In this document: piece by piece, positions 38,747 to 47,322 of the stretch
How positions within the stretch are numbered: position 1 is the first letter of the stretch
How the letters are laid out: the number at the start of each line of letters is the position of its first letter
Origin: Aquiflexum lacus
GTDB lineage: Bacteria > Bacteroidota > Bacteroidia > Cytophagales > Cyclobacteriaceae
Direction of reading: 5' to 3'
NCBI RefSeq assembly: GCF_015476655.1
Contig: NZ_JABFHF010000034.1
Coordinates: 1-64,000, forward strand
Length of the DNA stretch: 64,000 nt
Made by a program: the position numbers and the translations under genes
The notes under the pieces: model-generated
What the model was told of the DNA's origin: nothing
The model's input: only the letters and a program-made list of their open reading frames with translations
The model's database searches: none

Positions 38747-39553
38747 ATGATCTGCTTCCCAAATGCCAAAATCAATCTAGGTTTGCACATTACAGCAAAA
38801 AGAAAGGATGGATACCATGATATTGAAACATGCATGGTCCCTATTCCTCTCTATGATGCATTGGAAATGATTGTTGACAAAAAGACAGTTTTTGATGTTT
38901 CAGGTCTTGCTATTCCTGGTGATGAAAAGGATAATTTAATTCTCAAGGCTTTAAAATTATTGAGAAAAGATTTTAATGACCTTCCCAATGTGCATATCAA
39001 TTTACTGAAAAACATCCCGATGGGTGCTGGCCTCGGAGGTGGGTCTGCTGATGCTGCATTTGGTTTGACACTGATGAACAAATTATTTGAACTTCATCTG
39101 GAGGATTGGTTTTTGGAGGACTATGCGGCACAGCTGGGAAGTGATTGCGCTTTTTTCATTCAAAATACGCCCAAGATTGCTACAGGAAGAGGGGAAATAC
39201 TGGAACTTGTTGACATCGACCTGAAAGGAGACCACATCATTTTGGTCAAACCTCCGATACATATAGGCACCAAAGAAGCTTATGCAGGTGTCAACCCCAA
39301 AAAACCAAATGAATCCTTAAAGGAGATATTGGCAGACAAATCCTTATGGAAAACGCTATTGGTCAACGATTTTGAAGCCTGTATATTTCCAAAATACCCG
39401 GAATTGGCGGCCATCAAAAAGCAATTGTATGAAATGGGGGCTTATTATGCAGCCATGTCAGGCTCGGGTTCGACTGTGTTTGGGTTGTTTGGGGAAAAGC
39501 CTAAAAAAATTTCCTGGCCGGAGACTTATTTTACTTTTGGGGGATTATTGTAA
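38747..39553 (+). CDS. ispE: 4-diphosphocytidyl-2-C-methyl-D-erythritol kinase
   Basis: 268 residues from ATG 38747 (MICFPNAKINLGLHITAKRKDGYHDIET); the frame is open upstream but that part is not family-like. GHMP kinase: N-terminal PNAKINLGL, ATP loop PMGAGLGGGSADAAFGL, and the C-terminal AAMSGSGSTVFGLF. Phosphorylates CDP-methylerythritol in the non-mevalonate isoprenoid pathway. Ends 40 bases before a toxin-antitoxin pair. Confidence 0.95.
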   Translation: MICFPNAKINLGLHITAKRKDGYHDIETCMVPIPLYDALEMIVDKKTVFDVSGLAIPGDEKDNLILKALKLLRKDFNDLPNVHINLLKNIPMGAGLGGGSADAAFGLTLMNKLFELHLEDWFLEDYAAQLGSDCAFFIQNTPKIATGRGEILELVDIDLKGDHIILVKPPIHIGTKEAYAGVNPKKPNESLKEILADKSLWKTLLVNDFEACIFPKYPELAAIKKQLYEMGAYYAAMSGSGSTVFGLFGEKPKKISWPETYFTFGGLL

Positions 39554-39557
39554 ATTA

Positions 39558-39582
39558 TAAATATGTTTTATATTTACATATT
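39558..39582. promoter_or_regulatory. Palindromic operator candidate for the MazF-type module
   Basis: TAAATAT (39558-39564), GTTTT, ATATTTA (39570-39576) is a perfect 7-bp palindrome, overlapped by a second inverted pair AATATG (39560-39565)/CATATT (39577-39582). It lies 12-36 bases before the antitoxin ATG, where a ribbon-helix-helix antitoxin would autoregulate. Confidence 0.55.
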
Positions 39583-39593
39583 AAAAATAACAC

Positions 39594-39836
39594 ATGGCAA
39601 CTTTCACAACTTCACTTCCCGATGAATTGCTCGCAAAACTTGCAGAGCAAGCAAAGAAATTGGCGATGCCAAAAAACAAATTGATCGAAAATGCGCTAAA
39701 TCTTTATTTGGAACATTTGAAGAGGTCTGCCTATGTCAAATCCTATAAAACAGCAGAGCAAGATGAGGATATTTTAATGATGGCTGATGAAGGAATGGCG
39801 GACTATTTGAAACAAATAGAGGGTGAAGCAGGGTGA
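39594..39836 (+). CDS. Ribbon-helix-helix antitoxin of a MazF-type module
   Basis: 80 residues. MATFTTSLPDELLAKLAEQAKKLAMPKNKLIENALNLYLEHLKR is a ribbon-helix-helix (CopG/MetJ-like) DNA-binding domain; the acidic C-terminus (EQDEDILMMADEGMADYLKQIEGEAG) is the toxin-neutralising tail. Overlaps the toxin gene by 14 bases. Confidence 0.88.
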   Translation: MATFTTSLPDELLAKLAEQAKKLAMPKNKLIENALNLYLEHLKRSAYVKSYKTAEQDEDILMMADEGMADYLKQIEGEAG

Positions 39837-40155
39837 AATATGGTTTGCAGACCACAATCCAACCAAAGGAAGTGAACAGGCAGGATTCAGACCCATCGTG
39901 ATTTTGAGTGGTAATTTGCTCAACAAATATTTACCTGTAGTAATTTCGGCTCCGCTTACCTCCAAAATCAAAAACTATCAAGGCAATCCAGTAATAGAAC
40001 CAAATGATTTAAACGGATTGACCAAAAGTTCAGAGTTGATGATGTTCCATATCCGATCAATCTCCAAAGAGCGATTGGTCAGGAAAATCGGTGAAATATC
40101 CACCAATGAATTGGAAAAAGCACTAGAGACTTTGGATGATTTGATGAGGTTCTAA
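39823..40155 (+). CDS. MazF/PemK family mRNA interferase toxin
   Basis: 110 residues from a GTG start that overlaps the antitoxin. MKQGEIWFADHNPTKGSEQAGFRPIVILSG and VVISAPLTSKI ... VIEPNDLNGLTKSSELMMFHIRSISKERLVRKIGEI follow the MazF/PemK pattern: the conserved GEIW start, the RPxxI strand, and a SSxxMxxxIRxIxxxRL segment with the catalytic Arg/Thr region. Cuts RNA at short sequences by family. Confidence 0.92.
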   Translation: MKQGEIWFADHNPTKGSEQAGFRPIVILSGNLLNKYLPVVISAPLTSKIKNYQGNPVIEPNDLNGLTKSSELMMFHIRSISKERLVRKIGEISTNELEKALETLDDLMRF

Positions 40156-40278
40156 ATTGAATTATATTTTTGGCTTTTTTCCAATTTCAATCTCCAACAA
40201 ACTCCCTGAAATTCCCTTTGTCGACCAAAAGGTTATTGCTTTTGTAACTCTCGGTAAAAAATTCAATTCCCATAAAGT

Positions 40279-40319
40279 CATAACTTTAAGGGATTACATT
40301 CCCGTAAAGTTATGTTTTT
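40279..40319 (+). repeat. Long hairpin with T-run downstream of the MazF module
   Basis: CATAACTTTAAGGGA (40279-40293) pairs with TCCCGTAAAGTTATG (40300-40314), 15 positions with one mismatch, loop TTACAT, then TTTTT. It may be a terminator or the palindromic leader of the ATPase remnant that follows. Confidence 0.6.
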
Positions 40320-40350
40320 AGAACTTTGAGATTGAAATAATTTACTTTAA

Positions 40351-40593
40351 GTAATTTACCTGCTACGATTTACTAAAGGTAATTTACCTGTTGCCACAGC
40401 CAAATCCAGAACGGTGTACACCCCTACCTCAAAAGATTTTATAGCCCAATATCAACTTGGGAGTTCGGCGACGGTTTTCAAATCCATCGGTGCTTTATTG
40501 GAAAAAGATATGATTTACAAGGAGTACACCACAGACGGGACTCCCTATTATGAAGTTTATGATGTTCTAATTGAGAGGTGGATACAGGGGTAG
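40351..40593 (+). pseudogene. C-terminal remnant of an ATPase_2-type AAA ATPase
   Basis: An 80-codon open frame without a convincing start. From 40393 it reads AKSRTVYTPTSKDFIAQYQL, then GSSATVFKSIGALLEKDMIY and YYEVYDVLIERWIQG before TAG at 40591. This matches the C-terminal winged-helix end of the Bacteroidota ATP-binding protein family (archaeal ATPase type). The P-loop half is absent; MazF and a hairpin lie directly upstream. GTAATTTACCTG is repeated at 40351 and 40379. Confidence 0.6.
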
Positions 40594-40635
40594 TCTTGAA
40601 AAAGTCCATCCAGAAAAAGTTGCAAAAAAAAACCT

Positions 40636-41556
40636 TTAAACCCCCAAAGGATTTTTTTTCAAAACCCTTCTCCTATTCCAATAATTATACACTGGATACA
40701 TCAACACCGAAATCAAAATAATCAAAGTCCCCAAATAAAACCCTCCTGTCATTTGCTCCTTTTCGCCAAAAATCAATACAGCCAAAATGATCCCATATAC
40801 CGGCTCCAAGTTGATGGTCAGGTTAACCGCAAAGGCCGTGACCCGCCGCATCAATTCTACGGAAACCGAAAAAGCATAGACCGTACAAATCCCACTTAAT
40901 ATCAATAGCCATAACCAATCCATAGCAGTGGGAATCAATTGAAGCCCGTCCGAAGCAAAGAAATAGCCATAAAACGGTAACAGCAAAGCCGCAAAAACAA
41001 ATGCCCCGAACATTTCATAAAAAGTCAAAATATAGGGACTGTGCCTTTTGGTCAACCTGCCATTGATAACCGTGAAGACGGCACTTAAGAATGCAGAACC
41101 AATCGCCATCACCAAACCCAACCAATAGTCCAATTCAAATCTGAAAATCACATACAACCCTCCTATAACCATCAAACCCAAAAATATTTCAAATGGCTTG
41201 ACCTTATTCTTATTGGCAAAAGGTTCTATCAATGCCGTCCACAAAGAAGTGGTTGCCATCCCTGCGAGACATACAGATGCCGTAGAGATCCTGGCCGCCC
41301 AAAAAAAGAGAATCCAGTGCAGGGAAATAATAAACCCGGTTACTACAATTTTAATCAACTCTTTTTGAGGAATACGAATGGGAGTTTTTTTGTAAATAAA
41401 TAGTAGTCCCAAAATCAAGGTGGCTATCATCGTCCTGAAAAAAACCAACTCCAAAGATCCAATACTGATCAACAGCCCCAAAATAGCAGTGAACCCCCAA
41501 ATCAATACAGTAAAATGGAGCATCAGATAATCCTTGATGATAGGCTGATTTTCCAT
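40636..41556 (-). CDS. EamA/DMT family transporter
   Basis: 306 residues, about ten membrane helices in two EamA halves (FTVLIWGFTAILGLLISIGSLELVFFRT and later YILTFYEMFGAFVFAALLL ... GICTVYAFSVSVELMRRVTAF ... NLEPVYGIILAVLIFGE). A metabolite exporter or importer in the inner membrane; substrate unknown. Its ATG abuts the lptF/G stop (TAAATG), so it is the last gene of the tgt operon. Confidence 0.92.
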   Translation of the reverse strand: MENQPIIKDYLMLHFTVLIWGFTAILGLLISIGSLELVFFRTMIATLILGLLFIYKKTPIRIPQKELIKIVVTGFIISLHWILFFWAARISTASVCLAGMATTSLWTALIEPFANKNKVKPFEIFLGLMVIGGLYVIFRFELDYWLGLVMAIGSAFLSAVFTVINGRLTKRHSPYILTFYEMFGAFVFAALLLPFYGYFFASDGLQLIPTAMDWLWLLILSGICTVYAFSVSVELMRRVTAFAVNLTINLEPVYGIILAVLIFGEKEQMTGGFYLGTLIILISVLMYPVYNYWNRRRVLKKNPLGV

Positions 41557-42630
41557 TTATCTGGGAACAGTTTTATACAAAAACAATCCAGTAATCGCAA
41601 AAACTATATTTGGTGTCCATACCGCAAGGATGGGATATGCAGCCCCTGCCTCAGCAAAAGTCCTGGACAACAAAAACATGATGATATAGACAAAGGCCAA
41701 TAAAAAGCCCAAAGCAATCTGAAATCCTGAACCACCTCTTGTCTTTTTGGAAGAAACGATCACACCTATAAAAGTGAGAATTACAGCCGCAAAAGGTGAC
41801 ATATACCTCACATATTTCTCAATCTTATAATAATTGACATTATCCGCACCCCTATCTTCCAAAACTTCAATTTGCCGGGAAAGATCGGGCAATTTTAAGG
41901 TCTCATGGTGATTGGTAGGCAAATCAAAGTCATTCGGTGTAATGGATAATAAGGTATCCAAAGATTCCCCGACAGTATATTCTTCCCCATCATCACGAAG
42001 GACCCGCATTCTCCAGTTCTTGGCAGACCAAGAGTTGATTGCAGTATCCCAGACAATCCTGTCAGCGGAAAGTTTTGCCACTAACTCCCCATCCCTGATC
42101 TGCTCCAAAGTAAAGTTATACCCCGTATTACCAGAAGTGTAATACCGCGAAATGTAGGCATAAAGGTCAGGGGCTACTTTTACGTGGATATTCTGTTGGG
42201 TATAAAACTTGTTATCTTCCAACCACCTGGATTTAAATTCCGTGACCCCTGCTGTGGCACCTGGAAGCACCCAACCATTGAGCAAAAAACTGGCAGCACC
42301 GATCATGGAAGCTGCAATGAAAAACGGGAACAGCATCCTGACAAAACTCGTCCCACTGCTCAAAATCGCAACGATTTCAGTACGGCCTGCCATTTTGGAA
42401 GTAATGAAAATCACTGAGATAAATACAGTGATGGGGGTCAGCAAATTATTCAGATAAAGACCATAATTACCAAGGTACACCAGAATATACTTGGCTGGCA
42501 CATTGTTCCTTATAAAGGCATCATTTTTTTCGGTGAAATCCAAGACCAACACAATCAGGATCAGCATCAACACTACAAAAAAGTAGGTCTTGAGAAAATC
42601 TTTGATAATGAGTTTGTCGAGAATTTTCAT
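41557..42630 (-). CDS. LptF/LptG family permease
   Basis: 357 residues from ATG 42630 (MKILDKLIIKDFLKTYFFVVLMLILIVLVLDFTEK); the frame extends into tgt but that part is not membrane-like. Three N-terminal helices, a periplasmic domain (about 105-270) and three C-terminal helices with KIEKYVRYMSPFAAVILTFIGVIVSSKKTRGGSGFQIALG, the YjgP/YjgQ pattern. Membrane half of the Lpt ABC transporter that lifts lipopolysaccharide out of the inner membrane. Two bases separate it from tgt. Confidence 0.93.
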   Translation of the reverse strand: MKILDKLIIKDFLKTYFFVVLMLILIVLVLDFTEKNDAFIRNNVPAKYILVYLGNYGLYLNNLLTPITVFISVIFITSKMAGRTEIVAILSSGTSFVRMLFPFFIAASMIGAASFLLNGWVLPGATAGVTEFKSRWLEDNKFYTQQNIHVKVAPDLYAYISRYYTSGNTGYNFTLEQIRDGELVAKLSADRIVWDTAINSWSAKNWRMRVLRDDGEEYTVGESLDTLLSITPNDFDLPTNHHETLKLPDLSRQIEVLEDRGADNVNYYKIEKYVRYMSPFAAVILTFIGVIVSSKKTRGGSGFQIALGFLLAFVYIIMFLLSRTFAEAGAAYPILAVWTPNIVFAITGLFLYKTVPR

Positions 42631-42632
42631 AA

Positions 42633-43763
42633 TTACAGTCTCCTGCTTACTTTTTCCACCATTTGGTTTTTCCATGAGGCATATACCCCTTCTTTGATTT
42701 TTTCCCTTGCCTGTCCTACAAGCCAAAGATAAAAGCTCAGGTTATGGATACTGGCAATTTGGGATGATAATATTTCTTTGCTGATGGTCAAGTGTCTGAG
42801 ATAAGCCTTGGAATAAAATTTACTTACGTAAGAATTGATATGAGGGTCTATGGGGCTGAAGTCTTCTTTCCATTTTTCATTCCGGATATTGATGATTCCC
42901 TCAGAAGTAAACAACATCCCATTTCGGGCATTTCTTGTGGGCATCACACAATCAAACATATCAACACCCAACGCAATCGCTTCAAGGATATTGGCAGGTG
43001 TTCCCACACCCATCAGGTACCTAGGTTTGTCTTTGGGCAGAATGTCAGTGACCATTTCGGTCATTTCATACATCATTTCAGCTGGTTCGCCCACGGAAAG
43101 CCCTCCGATAGCATTTCCATCTCTTTCACAGGAAGCCACAAACTCCGCAGATTGTTTTCTCAGGTCTTTGAAAACACTGCCCTGTACAATGGGGAACAAA
43201 GTCTGATCAAAACCATATTTGCCTTCGGTAGTATCAAACCTATCTATACATCTCTGTAGCCAACGATGGGTCAGTTCCATGGATTTTCTTGCATAGGCAT
43301 AATCACAAGGATAGGGAGGGCATTCGTCGAAAGCCATAATGATATCAGCACCGATGATCCTTTGAATATCCATGACCCTTTCAGGACTGAAGACATGTTT
43401 GGAACCGTCTATATGCGATTTGAAGATTGCTCCTTCCTCAGTTAGCTTTCTGTTGTTGGCAAGAGAAAACACCTGATAACCGCCGGAGTCCGTCAATATC
43501 GGTTTGTCCCAACCATTGAATTTATGTAATCCTCCAACCTTTTCCAGTACATCCAAACCTGGTCTTAGGTATAAATGATAGGTGTTTCCCAAAATAATCT
43601 GGGCTTTGATATCCTCAGCCAATTCGCGCTGATGCACCGCTTTGACAGATCCTGCTGTACCCACAGGCATAAAAATAGGGGTTTGGATATCCCCATGAGC
43701 AGTTTTTAAAACACCTGCTCTTGCCTTGCTCCCCGGGTCGGTTGATTCAAGTGTAAAATTCAT
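42633..43763 (-). CDS. tgt: Queuine tRNA-ribosyltransferase (TGT)
   Basis: 376 residues from ATG 43763 (MNFTLESTDPGSKARAGVLKT); the upstream 17 codons are not family-like. TIM barrel with LGNTYHLYLRPG, LTDSGGYQVFSL (nucleophile Asp region), AFDECPPYP, IVQGSVFKDLR, GLSVGEP and the second Asp in MFDCVMPTRNARNG. Exchanges G34 for preQ1 in GUN-anticodon tRNAs. The usual zinc motif CxCxxC is replaced: after PIDP the sequence reads HINSYVSKFYSKAYLRHL, with no Cys. First gene of the tgt-lptF/G-EamA operon. Confidence 0.96.
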   Translation of the reverse strand: MNFTLESTDPGSKARAGVLKTAHGDIQTPIFMPVGTAGSVKAVHQRELAEDIKAQIILGNTYHLYLRPGLDVLEKVGGLHKFNGWDKPILTDSGGYQVFSLANNRKLTEEGAIFKSHIDGSKHVFSPERVMDIQRIIGADIIMAFDECPPYPCDYAYARKSMELTHRWLQRCIDRFDTTEGKYGFDQTLFPIVQGSVFKDLRKQSAEFVASCERDGNAIGGLSVGEPAEMMYEMTEMVTDILPKDKPRYLMGVGTPANILEAIALGVDMFDCVMPTRNARNGMLFTSEGIINIRNEKWKEDFSPIDPHINSYVSKFYSKAYLRHLTISKEILSSQIASIHNLSFYLWLVGQAREKIKEGVYASWKNQMVEKVSRRL

Positions 43764-43867
43764 TCCGGTTATTTTCTCCACTACTACTGAAATTCGCTTG
43801 GAGGTCACCTCCATTTTTCATTCACAAAAATATAAGCTTATTCTTAAATGAATGCTCAAATTGATTT

Positions 43868-43875
43868 TATATTTG
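43868..43875 (+). promoter_or_regulatory. Candidate -7 promoter box for the glycosyltransferase
   Basis: TATATTTG fits TAnnTTTG and lies 18 bases before ATG 43894. It is inside the first codons of the longer frame starting at 43852, which supports the shorter start. Confidence 0.5.
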
Positions 43876-43893
43876 CCCAGCAATACTAAGGTG

Positions 43894-45030
43894 ATGATAA
43901 TAGAAATTTTGTGGATCGTTTTTTTTATAGGTTTGGCAGTTCAGTTGTTTTATATCCTGATTTTATTTGGAAGGTTTGCTTTTTTTTACAAACAAAAGCC
44001 CAATAAAGAATCTTCTGAAAAAGAAGGTGTAACTGTAATCATTGCGGCGCACAATGAAAGAACTAACCTAAAAAAACTCATCCCACTGATTTTTGAACAG
44101 GATTACCCCAATTTTGATGTGATGGTCATCAATGACAGGTCATACGATGGAACCAAAAAAATCTTGGAAAAATTGATGGCCATTTATCCAAGACTCAGGA
44201 CTGTGACAGTGGATTACACGCCTTCGCACGTAACTTCCAAAAAATATGCTTTGACACTTGGTATCAAAGTGGCCAAGAATGACGTCCTGTTATTGACAGA
44301 TGCCGATTGTTGGCCAAGCTCAGCAAAATGGATAGATTTAATGACCTCACCTGTAAGGCTTGATGGCAAGACATTCTCTCTTGGATTTTCACAATATGAT
44401 ATCCGTGAAGGATTTCTCAATAAGTGGATACAGTTCGAAACCCTTTGGACTGGTATCCAATACTTTTCGTTTGCAGTTTGGAAATCTCCTTTTATGGGAG
44501 TAGGGAGAAACCTTTGTTACAGAAGGAGTTTTTTCATGGACAAAAAAGCATTCAAAGGTCTTTGGCAGATTGAGTGCGGTGATGATGATCTATTTGTAAA
44601 CCTATATGCCAACGGCAAAAACGCTGCTGTAGTAGTAAACCCTGACAGTATCACCTATTCCGAACCAAAGACTACATGGAAAACTTACTTTGCCCAGAAG
44701 AAAAGACATTTTCATGCAGGGAAATATTATAAAGCAGGAAATAAACTTAAGATAGGATGGTATGCATTCTCACATCTGTTATTTTGGGTTTCGGGTATTA
44801 GTTTATTGATTTTATCGGGATTAAATCAAACTTGGGAACAATTCTTACTCATAATAGGTATAATTGTTGTGAGATCTGTATTGATCACCTCGGTGTTCCG
44901 GTCGTCAAGAAAAAAACTTGAAGGCAAGATCCAAGTAATCTGGTCCGGGTTTTTCGATGTGATATATATTGGGTACTATTGGATTTTAGGCGCATTAGGT
45001 TACCAGTCAAAGAAAGTTAGATGGAAATAA
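43894..45030 (+). CDS. Family 2 glycosyltransferase, membrane-bound
   Basis: 378 residues from ATG 43894. N-terminal helix (IEILWIVFFIGLAVQLFYILILFGRFAFF), GT-A domain GVTVIIAAHNERTNLKKLIPLIFEQDYPNFDVMVINDRSYDGT, DxD-like LLTDADCWP, acceptor motif ECGDDDLFVNLYANG and QKKRHFHAGKYY (a Q(R/K)xRW-like region), then three C-terminal helices. A processive or lipid-linked transferase type; sugar unknown. Overlaps the next gene (sigma factor) by ten bases. Confidence 0.92.
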   Translation: MIIEILWIVFFIGLAVQLFYILILFGRFAFFYKQKPNKESSEKEGVTVIIAAHNERTNLKKLIPLIFEQDYPNFDVMVINDRSYDGTKKILEKLMAIYPRLRTVTVDYTPSHVTSKKYALTLGIKVAKNDVLLLTDADCWPSSAKWIDLMTSPVRLDGKTFSLGFSQYDIREGFLNKWIQFETLWTGIQYFSFAVWKSPFMGVGRNLCYRRSFFMDKKAFKGLWQIECGDDDLFVNLYANGKNAAVVVNPDSITYSEPKTTWKTYFAQKKRHFHAGKYYKAGNKLKIGWYAFSHLLFWVSGISLLILSGLNQTWEQFLLIIGIIVVRSVLITSVFRSSRKKLEGKIQVIWSGFFDVIYIGYYWILGALGYQSKKVRWK

Positions 45031-45632
45031 ACGAAAGAGGATTTTCAAGTAAGGCATTAGAGGATTTTGATCTCATTGACAAAGCAGTCATTGACAAAGA
45101 TCAACAGGCCTATGCCATGTTGATGAAGCGCTATAAAAAGGCTGTTTATTTTATGATTCTCAAAATGATCAGAGACGCAGACGATGCTGAAGACCTGACC
45201 ATGGAGGCTTTTGCCAAAGCATTCAAAAATCTTCATAAATTCAAAAAGGATTATACTTTCAGTACATGGCTTTTTAGAATTGCGACCAATAATACCATAG
45301 ATTTTATCCGAAAGAAAAAGTTAAAGACCATGAGTCTTAACACCACCATGAGTGATGATGGCGGAAATGCCGTCACCATAGATGTGGAAGATGATGACAA
45401 CAATCCCCAAGATGAATATATCAGAACGCAAAGGATTGAAATGGTCAGGATTTTTGTGGACAAGCTACCTGCCAAATATCGCAAACTGGTACAGCTCAGG
45501 TATTTTGATGAATTGTCTTATGAAGAAATCGCTCAAGAACTGGAAAAGCCTCTCGGAACGGTCAAGGCGCAGCTGCACCGGTCCAGGGAATTATTGTATG
45601 AGATAGCACAAGGGAAGGAAAGGCATATTTGA
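45021..45632 (+). CDS. ECF-type RNA polymerase sigma factor
   Basis: 203 residues. Region 2: YAMLMKRYKKAVYFMILKMIRDADDAEDLTMEAFAKAFKNLHKF, YTFSTWLFRIATNNTIDFIRKKK. Region 4: LPAKYRKLVQLRYFDELSYEEIAQELEKPLGTVKAQLHRSRELL. Directs RNA polymerase to a specific promoter set. The gene overlaps the glycosyltransferase, and no anti-sigma gene is adjacent. In Bacteroidota this position next to a glycosyltransferase suggests a housekeeping-like rather than a signal-transducing ECF factor (inference). Confidence 0.93.
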   Translation: MEINERGFSSKALEDFDLIDKAVIDKDQQAYAMLMKRYKKAVYFMILKMIRDADDAEDLTMEAFAKAFKNLHKFKKDYTFSTWLFRIATNNTIDFIRKKKLKTMSLNTTMSDDGGNAVTIDVEDDDNNPQDEYIRTQRIEMVRIFVDKLPAKYRKLVQLRYFDELSYEEIAQELEKPLGTVKAQLHRSRELLYEIAQGKERHI

Positions 45633-45790
45633 AAAAAACAAACATTAATTTGCTACAAACATTGCTTTCAATTTTGTCCTTGAGTTAGTAAGTTTTAGGA
45701 TATTGTTTTCCAAAACAAAATCCAAAGTATCATATCCTCCAAGTAACCTTATAAGGCTATCAGATTTATTTCAAATTTAAAAAAGACTTG

Positions 45791-45819
45791 AAAAAATCTC
45801 TGCTATTTATAAAAATAGC
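45791..45819 (-). terminator. Terminator of the sigma-gmk-nadD operon
   Basis: On the minus strand GCTATTT (45819-45813), a 4-base loop and AAATAGC (45808-45802), then GAGA and six T (45796-45791). It overlaps the nadD stop codon. Confidence 0.7.
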
Positions 45820-46373
45820 TTTTTATCCTTGATGTAGTCTTCTACTTCTTGGGGCAAGAGATATTTCACAGAATGTCCACTTTTGATTGTCTTTCTGATA
45901 AAAGTGGCCGAGATATCCATCAACGGGGCTTCTACAAATTGAACATGGGGATGATCAATTTTATTGAGCTCTCCGGGTCTCGGATAGACATACAACCCGT
46001 ATTGTTCCAAAATCACCTCATGGTTTTTCCATTTGTGAAAATGGGTCAGGTTATCTCCTCCTATGATCAGTTTAAATTCATGCAGTGGAAATTTGTCCGA
46101 TAGGTAAGTAAGGGTGTCTATGGTATAGCTTGGTCGGGGCATGTGGAACTCAACATCAGAGGCCCTAAAATAAAAATGATCGGCAATGGCGAGCTCTACC
46201 ATCTTAAGCCGATCAAATTCATGTATCAAAGATTTTTGTTTCTTTAAAGGATTTTGAGGACTAATTACAAACCATACTTCATCTAGGTCTGTTCTATCCT
46301 GCATCACATTGGCTATGATCAAATGGCCAATATGAACTGGATTAAAAGATCCGAAAAACAATCCTATTTTCAA
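45807..46373 (-). CDS. nadD: Nicotinate-nucleotide adenylyltransferase
   Basis: 188 residues. GLFFGSFNPVHIGHLIIANVMQ contains the (T/H)xGH nucleotidyltransferase motif; SPQNPLKKQKSL, RPSYTIDTLTYLS and PLMDISATFIRKTI are the NadD motifs. Makes nicotinate adenine dinucleotide in NAD synthesis. Last gene of the sigma/anti-sigma-gmk-nadD unit. Confidence 0.95.
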   Translation of the reverse strand: MKIGLFFGSFNPVHIGHLIIANVMQDRTDLDEVWFVISPQNPLKKQKSLIHEFDRLKMVELAIADHFYFRASDVEFHMPRPSYTIDTLTYLSDKFPLHEFKLIIGGDNLTHFHKWKNHEVILEQYGLYVYPRPGELNKIDHPHVQFVEAPLMDISATFIRKTIKSGHSVKYLLPQEVEDYIKDKKLFL

Positions 46374-46386
46374 AACTTAGTGTTGA

Positions 46387-46959
46387 TTATTTGGAGATAA
46401 ATTCACCTACAAGTTTTTCTGCTTCCTCAAATGAATTTTTGATATCATCATTCAAAATGGTCACATCAAATTGATCTTCAAAGGTGGCTTCAAATTTGGC
46501 TTTATACAACCTCCTCGATAGGCTTTCCTCTGATTCTGTACCTCTATCTCTCAACCTTTCATGCAATACTTCAAGGGAAGGGACTTTCACATAAATAGCC
46601 AAAGCTTGATCCCCAAAATATTTTTTAAGGTTGATCCCGCCTTTGACATCAACATCAAAAATCACATGCTTACCATTTTCCCAAAGTCTCTGGATTTCCT
46701 CTTTGAGCGTACCATAGAAGTTACCTTCATATACCTCTTCCCATTCAATAAATTCATTCTGATCTAGTTTGGACTTGAATTCTTCCGGCGTCAAAAAATA
46801 ATAATCCTTGCCATTTTGCTCGGTTCTTCCTCTTTTATCCCTCGTAGAAGCGGATATGGAAAAGCCAAGATTTGGAAATTTTTCGAGAAGATGTCTGACG
46901 ATGGTGGTTTTGCCCGAGCCTGAGGGTGCTGAAAAAATGATTGCTTTGCCTGATGTCAT
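46387..46959 (-). CDS. gmk: Guanylate kinase
   Basis: 190 residues. P-loop [18 protein letters not shown]-binding [20 protein letters not shown] and [18 protein letters not shown], then [14 protein letters not shown]. Phosphorylates GMP to GDP. Six bases after the anti-sigma gene and 13 before nadD. Confidence 0.97.
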   Translation of the reverse strand: MTSGKAIIFSAPSGSGKTTIVRHLLEKFPNLGFSISASTRDKRGRTEQNGKDYYFLTPEEFKSKLDQNEFIEWEEVYEGNFYGTLKEEIQRLWENGKHVIFDVDVKGGINLKKYFGDQALAIYVKVPSLEVLHERLRDRGTESEESLSRRLYKAKFEATFEDQFDVTILNDDIKNSFEEAEKLVGEFISK

Positions 46960-46965
46960 TGAACC

Positions 46966-47238
46966 TTACTTGATATCCTGAATTTTTTCACGGATTCTGT
47001 CCACCACATCACTGGGGACAACATGCTTTGTACATTTGGTACGCAGTACCTCTTTGATGGCTTTTTCTAAATGATAGTGTTCAAAACAAGGCTGGCACTT
47101 GGCCAATTTTTGATTCAGTATTTCCTGGGAATCAGGAATATTATCTCCATCCAATATACTCTCCAAAAGTTTGAAGCATTTGCTGACGTCGGAACAAGAC
47201 AATTTCCTTTCTCCTTCTGATTCTAAATTTTTGTCCAT
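46966..47238 (-). CDS. Putative zinc-binding anti-sigma factor
   Basis: 90 residues, six cysteines (SCSDVSKC, AKCQPCFEHYH, RTKC). The CxxC-x2-H-x-H arrangement resembles the short cytoplasmic anti-sigma domain (ZAS-like) that binds ECF sigma factors. Follows an ECF sigma gene by 84 bases. Role inferred from size, cysteines and position. Confidence 0.8.
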   Translation of the reverse strand: MDKNLESEGERKLSCSDVSKCFKLLESILDGDNIPDSQEILNQKLAKCQPCFEHYHLEKAIKEVLRTKCTKHVVPSDVVDRIREKIQDIK

Positions 47239-47322
47239 GATAATCTAATTGCTAATCTCCTTGTTATACTTTTCAATGTTTTTTTTATATGATTTAGTTC
47301 CTTTCATTCAAAAAAGAGATGA

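Noticed and set aside
43852-43893. Earlier start of the glycosyltransferase gene
   Set aside because: A -7 promoter box lies within the extra codons, and the added residues are not part of the membrane helix.
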